Of a stretch of DNA of 64,000 nucleotides, positions 24,966-35,252 are shown in pieces. The notes beneath the pieces are model-generated. The model saw only the letters and a list, made by a program, of their open reading frames with translations. It was not told the DNA's origin and did no database searches. The stretch's first letter is position 1, and every line of letters starts with the position of its first letter. The DNA lies in assembly GCA_904063045.1 (NCBI GenBank), contig CAJFCJ010000030.1, positions 248,001 to 312,000 on the forward strand, written 5' to 3'. This DNA comes from Dimorphilus gyrociliatus (taxonomy: Eukaryota; Annelida; Polychaeta; Dinophilidae). The translations under genes and the position numbers were made by a program.

Positions 24966-25726
24966 TAAGAGTGTTTGATAAATCAAATAAAATTAAAGTA
25001 TTTGAGAGAATGAGAACTTAAATAAAAAGAATATTCCTATTAGTTTTGGAAAGTGATACGGAGAAAATTTAAATGCAGAAAAGCAATTTGTTCAAAAAGG
25101 GTTAAGGAATTGTGCATTCATAATGTTGAAAACAAACTTTAAATGTCACTTTCCCTTAAGAGATATAAAACAGAAACCTTTCATATTCTTGTTGTTCTAT
25201 ATTAGCTAAAATATATGACAATAAATATTTTAAATGTGAAGAAATTACAAAAACAGTTTGAATGATAAACATCTGTTCCCACTATGTTCACTTAAACTAA
25301 GTTTTAAAAAATTGTGCCGTGAAACAACAGATCTGTAAAAAAAACCCCATTCGTTATATTAAAAACCATCTACAAATTTCGTACCATTTTAGGTCATTTT
25401 ACAATTGAAAAGTAAAACACATCATTATGTAAGTAATCTATCAACACTAACTATTAAAAAAGCCGTTTTATTAAACCACAAGTATCTTTAAAGAATTCAA
25501 AAGCTTTTTTATTTAATTCATAACTAACAGTATAAGAGTCACACTGGTCTTTTATTATATAATCAGATTAGTAAAATAAAAATAACAAAAAAAATAGTAC
25601 AAAAACATCAATTGAAATAGAAAAATACATCTCATTAATAAAAGTGTGAGAAAATAACACACAATAAATGACTATCTAGCATTAAAAAACCAGATGTTCA
25701 TCAGATAAAAATCTTATACTTTTCAC
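24966..25726. other. Intergenic stretch upstream of copy C
   Basis: AT-rich, with no gene seen. It differs completely from the 5' flanks of trypsin copies A and B. Confidence 0.4.
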
Positions 25727-25735
25727 TATAAAAAG
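25727..25735 (+). promoter_or_regulatory. TATA box of trypsin copy C
   Basis: TATAAAAAG, 59 bp before the ATG at 25786. This promoter is unrelated to those of copies A and B. Confidence 0.6.
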
Positions 25736-25785
25736 ACTCAATTTTCGTAATATATTACACTTTCTTTTGAATCACCTCTTCAGCC

Positions 25786-26747
25786 ATGAAAGTCTTCCTT
25801 CTTCTTGCCTTTGTCGCCTGTGCCAGCGCTCAATGGGCACGTATGTTATTTTTATTCATATTCTTTTTATATCAACCGATTGTTCTTTCATTATTAATTT
25901 TTATATATCTCAGCCAACTGCGGAAGAAGTCAGTACCCTGATCCTGCTCCCGAACAGAAAACAGATGAATTCGGAAGAGTTGTTGGTGGCTGGGAATCCA
26001 GACCAAATGAATTTCCTTATCAAGTAAGTATCTTCTAACATATGATCACGATATAATATTCATTCATAAAATGACGAAAATTCATTTCATTTATTCTAAT
26101 TTATAGTTGAGTTTGAGAAGATTTGGAAGTCACACTTGCGGAGCTGTCATCATCAACAGCCAATGGGCTCTTTCTGCCGCTCATTGTACTTCCTCTGGAT
26201 CTGCAAGTGGTTTGGCCGTTGTTGCTGGAGCTCATCGTAGAAGCAGCCCAGCTGCTGCTGAACAAACTTCAAACCTTTTGAGTGTAACCAACCACGAAGA
26301 CTACCAAAACCCCCTTCGTTACTCCAACGATATCACTCTTCTCAGATTGGAAACCCCATTGACCTTCAACGCTCAAGTCACTGGTGCCTGTGCCCAAGAG
26401 ATGTCACCTATGATGATGATACCGTTACCATTTCTGGATGGGGATCTACCTTCTCTGGTGGTTTCGTTACCGATGAATTGAGATACACCAATGTTCAAGT
26501 ATGGAGCAATGATGAATGTTCTGGCCCATACCCAGGAAGCATCGATGATAGCATGATCTGTGCTGCTGCCCCAGGCAGAGATACCTGTCAAGGAGATTCT
26601 GGTGGCCCAATGGCTTACAACAACAACGGTCAATTCGAAGTTGTCGGTTTGACTTCATGGGGAAGAGGATGTGCTCTCGCCACCCATCCAGGAGTTTACG
26701 CCAGAGTCAGTGCCAACCTCCAATGGATCGCTGATAACACCCAATAA
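25786..26747 (+). pseudogene. Trypsin-like protease, triplet copy C, single-base frameshift
   Basis: Exons 25786-25840, 25914-26023 and 26107-26747. The signal peptide (MKVFLLLAFVACASA) is the same protein sequence as in copies A and B but is written with different codons up to about 25806; from there introns and exons are nearly identical. Exon 3 is 641 nt, not 642: a run of four C in the sisters is three C at 26393-26395. The frame shifts just after the conserved Cys (position 122) and ends about 28 codons later at 26481, before the catalytic Ser, so the product would have His and Asp but no Ser195. Downstream, the original frame (26478-26747) is intact to the normal stop, with AATAAA beyond. 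The break is either very recent or a homopolymer base-calling error. Confidence 0.85.
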
Positions 26748-26804
26748 ACTATTTTAAATAAAGTGCCCAATTCATGATAATACTTGTTTCAATAAACAAT
26801 TGCT

Positions 26805-27312
26805 ATAAAAATAGAACAAATAACCTCTTAATTTTTAATTTATGAAAGAATTAACTTGCAGTAGAGAGATAAGGTGAAACAAATAGAAGTGAACTTTTAA
26901 TCATACTGTCTACTAATTGACATATTTTAATCGAAAGAAGGGTCATACTGCTAGTAACAGATTTTTTTAAATTGAACTCTTTTGTGTGTTTAGATTCTAT
27001 TTATTATAGCAACTACACATGTATGCTGCAATTATTTTGTCTTGCTTTTTATTTTTAACTTGTAGGGGACACATATTGAAAAACAGCACAGAAATCTTCA
27101 AAATACCTTAAAAAGACTTGAATAATCTATTCAAGATATTCTTAACTTATAGGTGGATCTCCCTTTCCTTAACTTGGTTAGTCTCTAGTCTCTATATCTT
27201 TTCACTCTATACATACTTACTAAATTACATAGACATATAATGAATATATTATTATTCTTCTGCGGCAAATAGCCGATTTATAACTTTTTTTGTTGTAGTA
27301 GGTTTTCAGCTT
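26805..27312 (+). repeat. Inverted partial copy of 20740-21553
   Basis: Downstream of trypsin copy C the sequence follows the reverse complement of about 21553-20740, with several small deletions (for example around 27000), to GGTTTTCAGCT at 27312. There it joins abruptly to a trypsin 3' end. Confidence 0.7.
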
Positions 27313-27443
27313 ATAATATCAATGGAAAATTTGAAATTATTGGTTTGACTTCATGGGGAAAAGGATGTGCCGAACCCAATTATGCTGGAGTATATGCCAG
27401 AGTAAGCGCTCAACTGGAATGGATCAAAACAAATGCACAATAA
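27310..27443 (+). pseudogene. Trypsin exon 3 tail fragment
   Basis: Encodes the last roughly 43 residues of the 19487-20421 trypsin: NGKFEIIGLTSWGKGCAE, then PNYAGVYARVSAQLEWIK and a stop at 27441-27443. The frame is open and nearly unchanged (SWGRG has become SWGKG), but there is no start, His, Asp or Ser. The 3' flank continues to match to about 27862. The left junction falls in GCTTATAAT, which both parents share, suggesting a microhomology-mediated deletion of the parental 5' part. Confidence 0.85.
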
Positions 27444-28276
27444 TTATTTTAAATGATAAAAGCTTTTAAATCTAATAATTAAGAATAAAAATTGATTTTT
27501 GAATTTGAAGAATAATTATTAGTTTATGAAATAAATAGATTTTTATAGATATTACTATATTTATTTATTTGCATTGAATATTAAAATTTGATGAAGAACG
27601 TATGCTGTTTATCTAATATAGGAGTAATTTTTGATATCTGAAAAATTCATATATGTATGAATTTCATTCTTATAATAGATGACACTCGTACTACATTACA
27701 TGTTATCGGATGGTCTCTTTAAGGAAAGCACGTGCTCTCCTTGTTAATAATGTATAATGTACAAACGTTTTTATCTATTTTTCATATTCATACCGATTAT
27801 TGTGTGAATATGCATTTGTGCATTTTTCTAAAGATTAATTAGTTTAAGAAAACGAAATAAAATGTATGTTCCTATATATTTATTTTATGAGAGAAGATAT
27901 TTTTAGGATTCAACAATTGAAAAAATTCATTTAGTCATCAATCAAAGACAACACATATTATAATAATTTTAGAATAATGAAGTAGAATATTATGTGGTTA
28001 AGACATGAAGTTGATTTACAGACGATCGAGAAATTTCATAAAAGTTACAGAAATTTGTATATTTTACATAAATATTTTATCAACGGAATAGTCTGTTTAT
28101 TAAATTTTAATACATATTTTTGTAATAGTCAAAAAAAACTTCAATTTACTAATTCAATTAAAATTTCCACTTGGAATTTCTCACATAGACATCACTGAAA
28201 ATCGATAAATAACAGGTGACGGAAGCACAATAAACAAGGCCTCTGTTACAAACAAAGAATAGCTAATTTCAAATAG
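27444..28276. other. Copied 3' flank, then unmarked DNA
   Basis: 27444-27862 is a diverged inverted copy of 19075-19486. The rest up to the next trypsin promoter holds nothing I can support; the open frame 27992-28198 looks random. Confidence 0.5.
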
Positions 28277-28284
28277 TATAAAAG
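28277..28284 (+). promoter_or_regulatory. TATA box of trypsin 28335-29257
   Basis: TATAAAAG, 58 bp before the ATG. Confidence 0.65.
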
Positions 28285-28334
28285 GCAAATAAATTGACTT
28301 GAAAGTTATAGTGTGAGAAAGTCTAAACATTAGA

Positions 28335-29257
28335 ATGAAGGCTCTTCTTCTGTTAACATTTGTTGCTTATACCAACGCGCAATGGCTTTGTAAGTTTATC
28401 AGTTTAGGTTTTATAATTTTTTTTTAACAATAACTTTTTGATTAGCCGAATGTGGAGAGTCTAAATATCCTAATCCCGCTCCTGAGCAACAAACTGACCG
28501 ATTTGGCAGGGTCGTTGGAGGTTGGGAAGCTAGAGTCAATGAATTTCCCTATCAGGTCAGAATCTTTTCGTTTTAGTTTTATTATCAGGAAAGTAAAAAT
28601 TTATTCAAATCTGTTTAGATTAGCTTAAGAGAATTTGGAAGTCATGCCTGCGGTGCTGTTATCGTTAACGAGGACTGGGTTTTGTGTGCTGCTCATTGTA
28701 CTGACGGAAACGCTAGAGATTACGAAGTAGTTGCTGGAGAACATTACAGAAGCTCCCCAAATGCCGCTGTTCAAGTAATTCCAGTTTTGCAAATTATTAA
28801 TCACGAATTTTATGAAGATCCACTTGAAGACTCAAATGATATTTCCCTCCTCCGTTTGGCTAACAAAATAGTTTTTAACGAGAATGTTCGTCCTGCCTGC
28901 TCTCCTAGAGAAGTTGATTATGTTGACAATACTGTTACAGTTTCTGGATGGGGAACAACATTTTCAGGTGGATCTGTTACCGATGAATTGAGATACACTA
29001 ATGTTCAAGTTCAATCAAATGATGATTGTGCATTGTCTTATCCCGGGGAGATTGATGAGAGTATGATATGTGCTGCTGCTCCAGGAAGAGATACCTGCCA
29101 AGGAGATTCTGGTGGTCCAATGGCTTATAACAACAATGGAAAATTTGAAGTTGTCGGTTTGACTTCATGGGGAAGAGGATGTGCCCAACCGGGTTTTGCT
29201 GGAGTATATGCCAGAGTAAGTGCTCAACTCGAATGGATCAAAACAAACACCCAATAA
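28335..29257 (+). CDS. Trypsin-like serine protease (S1A), Ala225 type with Cys54
   Basis: Exons 28335-28389, 28446-28555 and 28619-29257 give 267 aa. The signal peptide is MKALLLLTFVAYTNA. The propeptide (ECGESKYPNPAPEQQTD, then RFGR) is cut before VVGGWEARVNEF. The triad is intact: His in VLCAAHC, Asp in SNDISLL, Ser in CQGDSGGP, with Asp189 in GRDTC. Two oddities: position 54, normally Ser or Thr before AAHC, is Cys, adding an extra cysteine beside the active-site His; and position 225 is Ala (GFAGVYA), as in 19487-20421. AATAAA follows at about 29271. Exon sequence is AT-rich at third positions, less biased than the 16.8-26.7 kb triplet. BEL/Pao debris begins about 270 bp downstream. Confidence 0.93.
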
Positions 29258-29529
29258 ACTTCACAATTTCAAATAAAATGATCTTTTAGATGAAATTAAT
29301 TAAGAATATATGTAATTAAGGCAGCTCTATGATTAATACATGTATATACCAAAAGAATTCACGCTTTTTAATTATAGAAAAACTGAACATAAGCCATTAT
29401 TAATAATAATATGATTCAGTGTAATATTTTACAACTCGCAATGATAACCTACTTAATTTAAAATTGACCTACATTAAGATATATTTTTTATTAATCATTT
29501 AAATTTCAAACGAAAAGAGTAAACTTCGC

Positions 29530-30090
29530 TAAATGGTTCATACCACATCATGTCGTAGCAAACCCGAATAAGAAAGGGTTACGCATAGTCTACGATTGCG
29601 CGGCAAAATAGCGCGGAAGAAGTGTCAACGATACGATTTCAACAGGCGGGAGGTTTGTGGGAGATATTCCTTTAACATTGACAATTGGAGGAGCGGCAAC
29701 CACTACGTAATAGGCGACATAAAGGCGCTGTTCCACCAAGTGAACCTTAAAGAATTGGATAGACAATATTTTGGTTTACTATATTGGCCCCCTGGAGAGC
29801 CAAAGGCAAGAGAGAACATAGTCGAATATGTAGTGACAAGGCACGTGTTCGGTGCAAAGGATAGCCCCTACGTGGTCTCAGCAACCCTGAGAAAGGTACT
29901 GAAGGCCTCCCACCTGTCGAGAGAAGAGAGGGAGGGAGATAGAAAGGAGTTTCTACGCGGATGACCTGATCCTGGCATCCAACAATGAAGAATACCTAGC
30001 TGAGGTGTTGGAGAAGGTACTGAAGGCTCTAGACAATTACTTCACACTCATCAAGCTGGCAACTAACTCAACAGAAATTAGAAAGAAGAT
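29530..30090 (+). mobile_element. BEL/Pao retrotransposon reverse-transcriptase fragment
   Basis: A plus-strand pol remnant. In order: FIPHHVV then GLRIVYDCAAK (BEL/Pao N-terminal RT signature), RGRSVND, then GDIKALFHQVNLKE (catalytic Asp block), ARENIVEYVVTRHVFGAKDS (the R-x-x-FGA block), then FYADDLILAS (the YxDD block) and a downstream helix. A TAG lies after CAAK (29608-29610), and frame changes lie near 29690 and 29945. It is a dead fragment. No gag, integrase or LTR was identified next to it. Confidence 0.85.
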
Positions 30091-30384
30091 CCCACTCAAA
30101 AGAAAATTATATTATATTATAATTATAAATTAAGTGACGTTAGCAAGGTACAAAAGACAGTGAATGTATTAGAACAGTGTGACAAAGCAAAGAGTAATTA
30201 AAAGATAATTTTAGACGGAATTGTCCACAATTCCGTAATACAAGCGAAAAATAAATCTTGTAAATAAACAATCACATCTTCACTTTACTTTATATCATCT
30301 GTATTAGTAATAACGAAATATTTACTCAAACAGTGTACTGATCTCATTGCTATTAATTATTTCTATTTCTTTTAAGTATGGTTA

Positions 30385-30979
30385 TCACCTCACTTCTATA
30401 GTTATACCTTTCTGGCTTATCGTAACAATATTACAGTATTTTGCTGCTAGTATCTTTCTTCCTTGTATCATCAGTTCATATTTAATCGCTCTGTTCGTTT
30501 CCTTTCTCTCCATCAAAATCCAGTCCAGAGTAATAGGTTCTCTGTTTTTCGCATCAATCTTCTTAAGGAATTTGTGATTATCAGGGTGTTGTCTTATATT
30601 GTTGCCATTTCCACATTAATAACCTTGCTGGGGTGAAGTCGTCAATGGGACAACCCGTTCTGTTTCTTGATAATTATTCTCGCCTTTCATCCCTCGTCAT
30701 TCTTTCCATTTTCTTCATTCCATGGTTATTTTCTTTTAACCCTACTAGTAGTCTTTCCACATCATTCTGTTTTCTTACTTCTGCTCTTTGCTACTTACTT
30801 CTCATCATATTTATCTGCTCTACTACTTCATTTGTCATCATCTTTTCTAATTTCTTTCCTTCTCGTCTCTCATGTATCTCATCCAACATGAAAGCTTCTT
30901 TCCAATGCATGTTATTGTCTCGGATTTCATTGCAGTTCTTTTCGAATATCTCTCCTCTATGTTCTATCACACTTTCCAT
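30385..30979 (-). pseudogene. Decayed coding remnant of unknown type
   Basis: Minus-strand translation gives coherent but interrupted protein-like sequence: MESVIEHRGEIFEKNCNE, later EAFMLDEIHERREGKKLEK, then MKKMERMTRDERRE, then DWILMERKETNRAIKYEL, ending ISQKGITIEVR and a stop. Several stops and frame changes are inside. The composition is Lys/Glu-rich and helix-like, as in retroelement gag or ORF1 proteins, but no motif fixes the type. The opposite strand looks like a hydrophobic, Ser-rich ORF, which is just the shadow. It lies between the BEL/Pao RT piece and the duplicated block at 31062. Confidence 0.4.
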
Positions 30980-31231
30980 ATTGTTGATTTTAAAATAACT
31001 TATTTCAGAAAAATGATATCATTATGAAAATTACATATGTCTCTCCGTATATTTAAAATTGCTATTTAAAGTTGTTTTGAAAGACGTAATTATTCCATTC
31101 AGAAATTGTATGAAAAACGAATGAAAAAAGAATAACTGCCCTCTATTTAATCTTATCATGGCAAAATTATCCTACCATTATTTATAGGTCCCAGATGTGT
31201 TTTCACTGAAAAAGGTATATTGAATATTTTG

Positions 31232-31239
31232 TATAAAAG
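31232..31239 (+). promoter_or_regulatory. TATA box of trypsin 31292-32253
   Basis: TATAAAAG, 60 bp before the ATG. Confidence 0.65.
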
Positions 31240-31291
31240 GAGCACATTTTGTCATTTGGTTATGCTTTCTCCTGAAAACAACTAACCAACA

Positions 31292-32253
31292 ATGAAAATC
31301 TTCCTTCTTCTCGCTTTTGTAGCTTGTGCTAATGCCCAATGGCTCTGTGAGTATTTCAATTCAAAATCATTCAAATACTTTTGAACACAGCATCACAATT
31401 TCAATAAACTTTGAAACTCTTTAGCCAACTGTGGAAGCAGTAAATTTCCAAATCCTGCTCCTGAACAGAGACAAGATAGATTTGGTAGAATTGTTGGAGG
31501 ATGGGAATCCAGACCAAATGAATTTCCTTATCAAGTATGCTTCTTCCATTGTTTGAATTTGTTATTTATTCATAAAACAATAGAATTATATTTCTTCCCT
31601 TTCGATTGCAGTTGAGTTTGAGAAGATTTGGAAGTCACTCTTGCGGAGCTGTCATCGTCAACAGCCAGTGGGCTCTTTCCGCTGCTCATTGTACCTCTTC
31701 TGGATCTGCTAATGGTTTAGCCGTTGTTGCTGGAGCTCATCGTAGAAGCAGCCCAGCCGCTTCTGAACAAACTTCAAACATTCTTAGAGTTGTGAATCAT
31801 GAAGACTATCAAAATCCTCTTCGTTACTCCAACGATATCACTCTTCTTCAATTGGCTACTCCATTGACCTTTAATGAAAATGTCGCTCCAGCCTGCTCTC
31901 CAAGAGATGTCACTTATGATGATGATACCGTTACCATTTCTGGATGGGGATCTACCTTCTCTGGTGGCTTCGTTACCGATGAATTGAGATACACCAATGT
32001 TCAAGTATGGAGCAATGATGAGTGTTCTGGCCCATACCCAGGAAGCATCGATGATAGCATGATCTGTGCTGCTTCTGCCGGAAGAGATACTTGCCAAGGA
32101 GATTCCGGTGGTCCAATGGCTTATAACAATAATGGAAAATTCGAAGTTGTCGGTTTGACTTCATGGGGAAGAGGATGTGCCCTTGCTACTCACCCCGGAG
32201 TTTATGCCAGAGTTAGTGCTCAACTCCAATGGATTGCAGATAATGCCAATTAA
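31292..32253 (+). CDS. Trypsin-like serine protease (S1A), duplicated block copy 1
   Basis: Exons 31292-31346, 31425-31534 and 31612-32253 give 268 aa. The signal peptide is MKIFLLLAFVACANA. Propeptide SNCGSSKFPNPAPEQ then RQDRFGR is cut before IVGGWESRPNEF, so the mature N-terminus is Ile, the classical trypsin residue, where most neighbours have Val. The triad is present (SAAHC, SNDITLL, CQGDSGGP), with Asp189 in GRDTC. It is closely related to the 16.8-26.7 kb triplet in exon 3 but has different introns and flanks. Third positions are enriched in C compared with the flanks, hinting at high expression. An identical protein is encoded at 47248-48209. Confidence 0.95.
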
Positions 32254-32311
32254 GAACTATCTGTCTAGTCACGATATTCACTTGAATTTGAATTATTTTA
32301 AGTAAAAAATG

Positions 32312-32655
32312 TGATTCTAAAAATACACTTCTATTATATGCAAAATATTAACTTATTTTTAAGCATAACAACATTTGTAGCATCAAATTTGAAAAAGTAA
32401 AAACTGTCATGAAACGACAGAATTATCCGGAAACGGAATCAGAAAACAAATCACTTAAGGTATAGGGAAAATTAGTTCTTATGACAAAACAGAAAGATTT
32501 AGATCTACACTTCTATCAAATGCAAAACATTATCCTATTTTTAAGCATAGCAATTGTACAAAAGTTATCAGGTTTTGGTTCGAATGTGGAAGACAAAAAC
32601 TCTAAGAAAGCGACAGATTTAGTCTGAAACGTAATCGTTAGATTTAAGAACTGTT
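32312..32655 (+). repeat. Degenerate two-unit tandem repeat
   Basis: Units at about 32312-32470 and 32490-32655 share ordered matches: CACTTCTAT, ATGCAAAA, TTTTTAAGCATA, then an acid-like purine stretch with CGACAGA. The first unit is inside the duplicated block and the second is outside it. Confidence 0.5.
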
Positions 32656-32891
32656 AAAGTTAGGTTAGTTGTTAAGGCAACCAGAAGTATGTGGATAAAA
32701 GACCGGTATAACTCGAGAAAAATTGGTAGAATGCTATTCTCAAAGTGTTAGCTCCTAAACATCCTAAAAATTTCTGAAATCTTATGAAAAGAAAGAAAAA
32801 TTGGACTAAACGGCTTTATCTAGCACGATTCTTTTCGCAAGATTTAGTTTAACATTTTATAATTATGAGAAATTATTATACTCCATGATAT

Positions 32892-33100
32892 TTCCTTTAG
32901 CTGATTCTGCTAATGCGCAATTTAGAAACATAAATGTGAGTGAAATAAATTGTCAAAGCCGAAAACTTGCAGAAAATATTGTAAAACACTTTGTGACATA
33001 AATTCTGTATATAAAAAATTATAGTAAAGAAAGTTGTACCAATTTAATATCAGGTAGAGGATGCTTCAAACCAAACGAGTCTGTGAGGTTAATATTAAAA
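32892..33100 (+). pseudogene. Possible decayed trypsin exons 1-2
   Basis: TCTGCTAATGCGCAATTT followed by TGTGAGT resembles the end of a trypsin exon 1 (GCTAATGCCCAATGGCTCT then GTGAGT). About 120 bp later, GGATGCTTCAAACCAAACGA resembles the GWESRPNE segment of exon 2. Order and spacing are plausible, but no exon 3 follows. Chance similarity is possible. Confidence 0.3.
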
Positions 33101-33253
33101 GAGTGTTGTTCCTATAAAACGTTTTTTGAAACATTTAATGGAAAATCACTTTGTGAATGTTAATTTTACGGAGAGTAAACTTGGAATTTTTTATTTATCA
33201 GAAAATGTTTATTAACATTAATATATTACTTTTACAAGTTCTGAAAATATGAA

Positions 33254-34205
33254 TTATTGAGCGTTATCTGCGATCCATTGGAGTTGAGTGGAAACTTTAG
33301 CATAGACGCCAGGGAATCCTTCAAAAGCACATCCTCTACCCCATGAAGTCAAACCGATAACTTCGAATTTTCCATTGTTGTTGTAAGCCATTGGGCCACC
33401 AGAATCTCCTTGGCAAGTATCTCTTCCTGAAGCAGCAGCGCAGATCATACTCTCATCAATTTGACCTGGGTAGGCAGTTGAACATTGGGAATCGGGTGTA
33501 ACAACGACATTGGTGTATCTCAATTCATCGGTGACTCTACCACCAGAGAAAGTGGATCCCCATCCAGAGATGGTTACGGTGTTGCCATCGTAAGATGAAG
33601 TTCTTGGAGCACAGGCAGGAGCAACATTTTCGTTAAGAGTGAAAGGAGTGGTAAGTCTAAGAAGAGAGATATCATTAGCACGAGCGATTGGTGATTGCCA
33701 GTCTTCGTGGTTAATGACTTGAGTGATAGCGGAAGTTTGTTCGCTAGCAAGAGGTTGACTCCTGATATGGGCACCAGCAACAACGGTCAATCCAGTTGCA
33801 GATCCAGATCTGATACAATGGGCGGCAGAAAGAACCCAGCGGCTGTTAAGAATTACTCCACCACAAGAGTGACTTCCGAAGTTTCTTAGACTGATCTAAA
33901 TTTACGAAAATTTTTTTAGCTATAAAAATTAAAAGTAAAATATAATATTTCAATAGATTTTACTTGATAAGGAAATTCATTTTCTCTGGCTTCCCATCCG
34001 CCCACAATTCTTCCTCCTTTTGGTTTTTCCGGAGCAGGATCAGGGTATTTGCTTCTACCACAATTTTCTATTGACAAAAAAATAAAGAATTAAAATTAAA
34101 TACTATAATTCAATGAGTTTTAGAATATTGTCTATGAATTGAAAACTTACGGTCCCATTGGGCAGTGGCGCAGGCAACAAAGGCAAAGAGAAGGAAAACT
34201 TTCAT
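33254..34205 (-). CDS. Trypsin-like serine protease (S1A), short-propeptide form
   Basis: Minus-strand exons 34205-34151, 34067-33964 and 33895-33254 give 266 aa. The signal peptide is MKVFLLFAFVACATA. Exon 2 is 104 nt, two codons shorter than in all other copies: the propeptide ends EKPKGGR and lacks the TDxFGR end, but keeps its single cysteine (NCGRSKYPDPAPE). The mature start is IVGGWEARENEF. The triad is intact (SAAHC, ANDISLL, CQGDSGGP), with Asp189 in GRDTC and Gly226 in FPGVYA. The exon is rich in C-ending codons and is probably well expressed. The shorter propeptide may alter the activating protease (inference). Confidence 0.94.
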
Positions 34206-34259
34206 TGTCAATATCTTGGTTCAACAACAAGTGACAACTTTCTATAAGACTTCACTACA

Positions 34260-34267
34260 TATATATA
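34260..34267 (-). promoter_or_regulatory. Probable TATA box of trypsin 33254-34205
   Basis: Reads TATATATA on the minus strand, 55 bp before the ATG, the family spacing. TATAGAAA at 34239-34246 is closer and less typical. Confidence 0.45.
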
Positions 34268-35252
34268 TCATTTGTAACTAGGTGTAAACCAATTAATTAT
34301 CCAATAACACTACATTCCTATATCTGCTTACTTTTGTTTCTTCCCAGACGTGAACTAAGTTCATTCTTTAAATAGAAAAATTTTAGCGTAGAAAGTTCAC
34401 GTTATTCAAAAACAATGAATTACATGAAAAAAGTATGAAAAAAGGTCAATTTTCGTATACCGTAATTTATTTAAAGAAAATATTCATATCATTATGATTA
34501 ATTTCCAGATGTAACTTCCCTGAAAAAAGTATGACAATATTTATCTGATGAAGTATAAACTGTCTCTATGTCAGTAAACTTTCTTTCAATAACAGTTAAA
34601 TTTTTGTTGCATCTCAATGGGTAGAGAGTGTTCTAAGTCAACTGATCGAGATTTAATTCTAGTACTATAAGTTAGTCTCAAATTATCATTATAATCATCT
34701 ATATTTGATGTCGAAAGGCAACATTTCAATGTCATACCTTTAGCTTTCTTCACAGATCTGTGAGTTAATTAATATCTAAACTTTCAGTTACGATTTACAC
34801 TTAAGAAACTCACAAAGAAGAAATTAAAAGGGACGTATAAGGATCGTTAAGATAAATGATGTAAAATTATTTATGACTAATATTGACTATATTAATTAAA
34901 ATTAATATTAAAACTATCTTATCTTATAATATATGGCATATTAAGGCTATCTTATTCATATTGACACAGAGAAAGTTTTGTAAGAAGAGATCTACTAATG
35001 AGTATATAGTATTTTAAGTGAGTAAACTATATCTTACGATCAACAATCAAGCAATAATTTTTAGTGTAATTCACAAAAAACTAAATGTTTATCGCTCATA
35101 TACTATATATAGTTCTAGCTATTTTTAGAATGTATATCGTTATCGAGTTACTAAAAATCGTTTATCGATTAAAATCAAGATATATTTATATTTATTGAAC
35201 TAAGATATATTTATTTTTAAATAATACAGATATAAAGTATATTCATATGCAT
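34268..35252. other. Intergenic stretch, nothing supported
   Basis: AT-rich DNA between two minus-strand trypsins, with no exon or repeat seen. Confidence 0.4.

Larger units (their letters stand above)
31062..32494 (+). repeat. Direct duplication block, copy 1 (partner 47018-48450)
   Basis: About 1433 bp, carrying promoter, complete trypsin gene and 3' flank, repeated in the same orientation 15956 bp downstream. The copies are nearly identical; I noticed one silent difference (AGCCGCT versus AGCTGCT). The edges are sharp: CTATTTAAAG on the left and ACAAAACAGAA on the right. Confidence 0.92.
32254..33253. other. Intergenic stretch with degenerate tandem repeat and trypsin remnants
   Basis: Includes the end of the duplicated block, a degenerate two-unit repeat (32312-32655) and possible decayed trypsin exons (32892-33100). 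Nothing else is visible. Confidence 0.45.

Noticed and set aside
30633-30998. Plus-strand hydrophobic frame that resembles a membrane protein
   Set aside because: The opposite strand reads as a Lys/Glu-rich protein remnant; the complement of such codons gives Ser/Phe/Leu-rich shadows.
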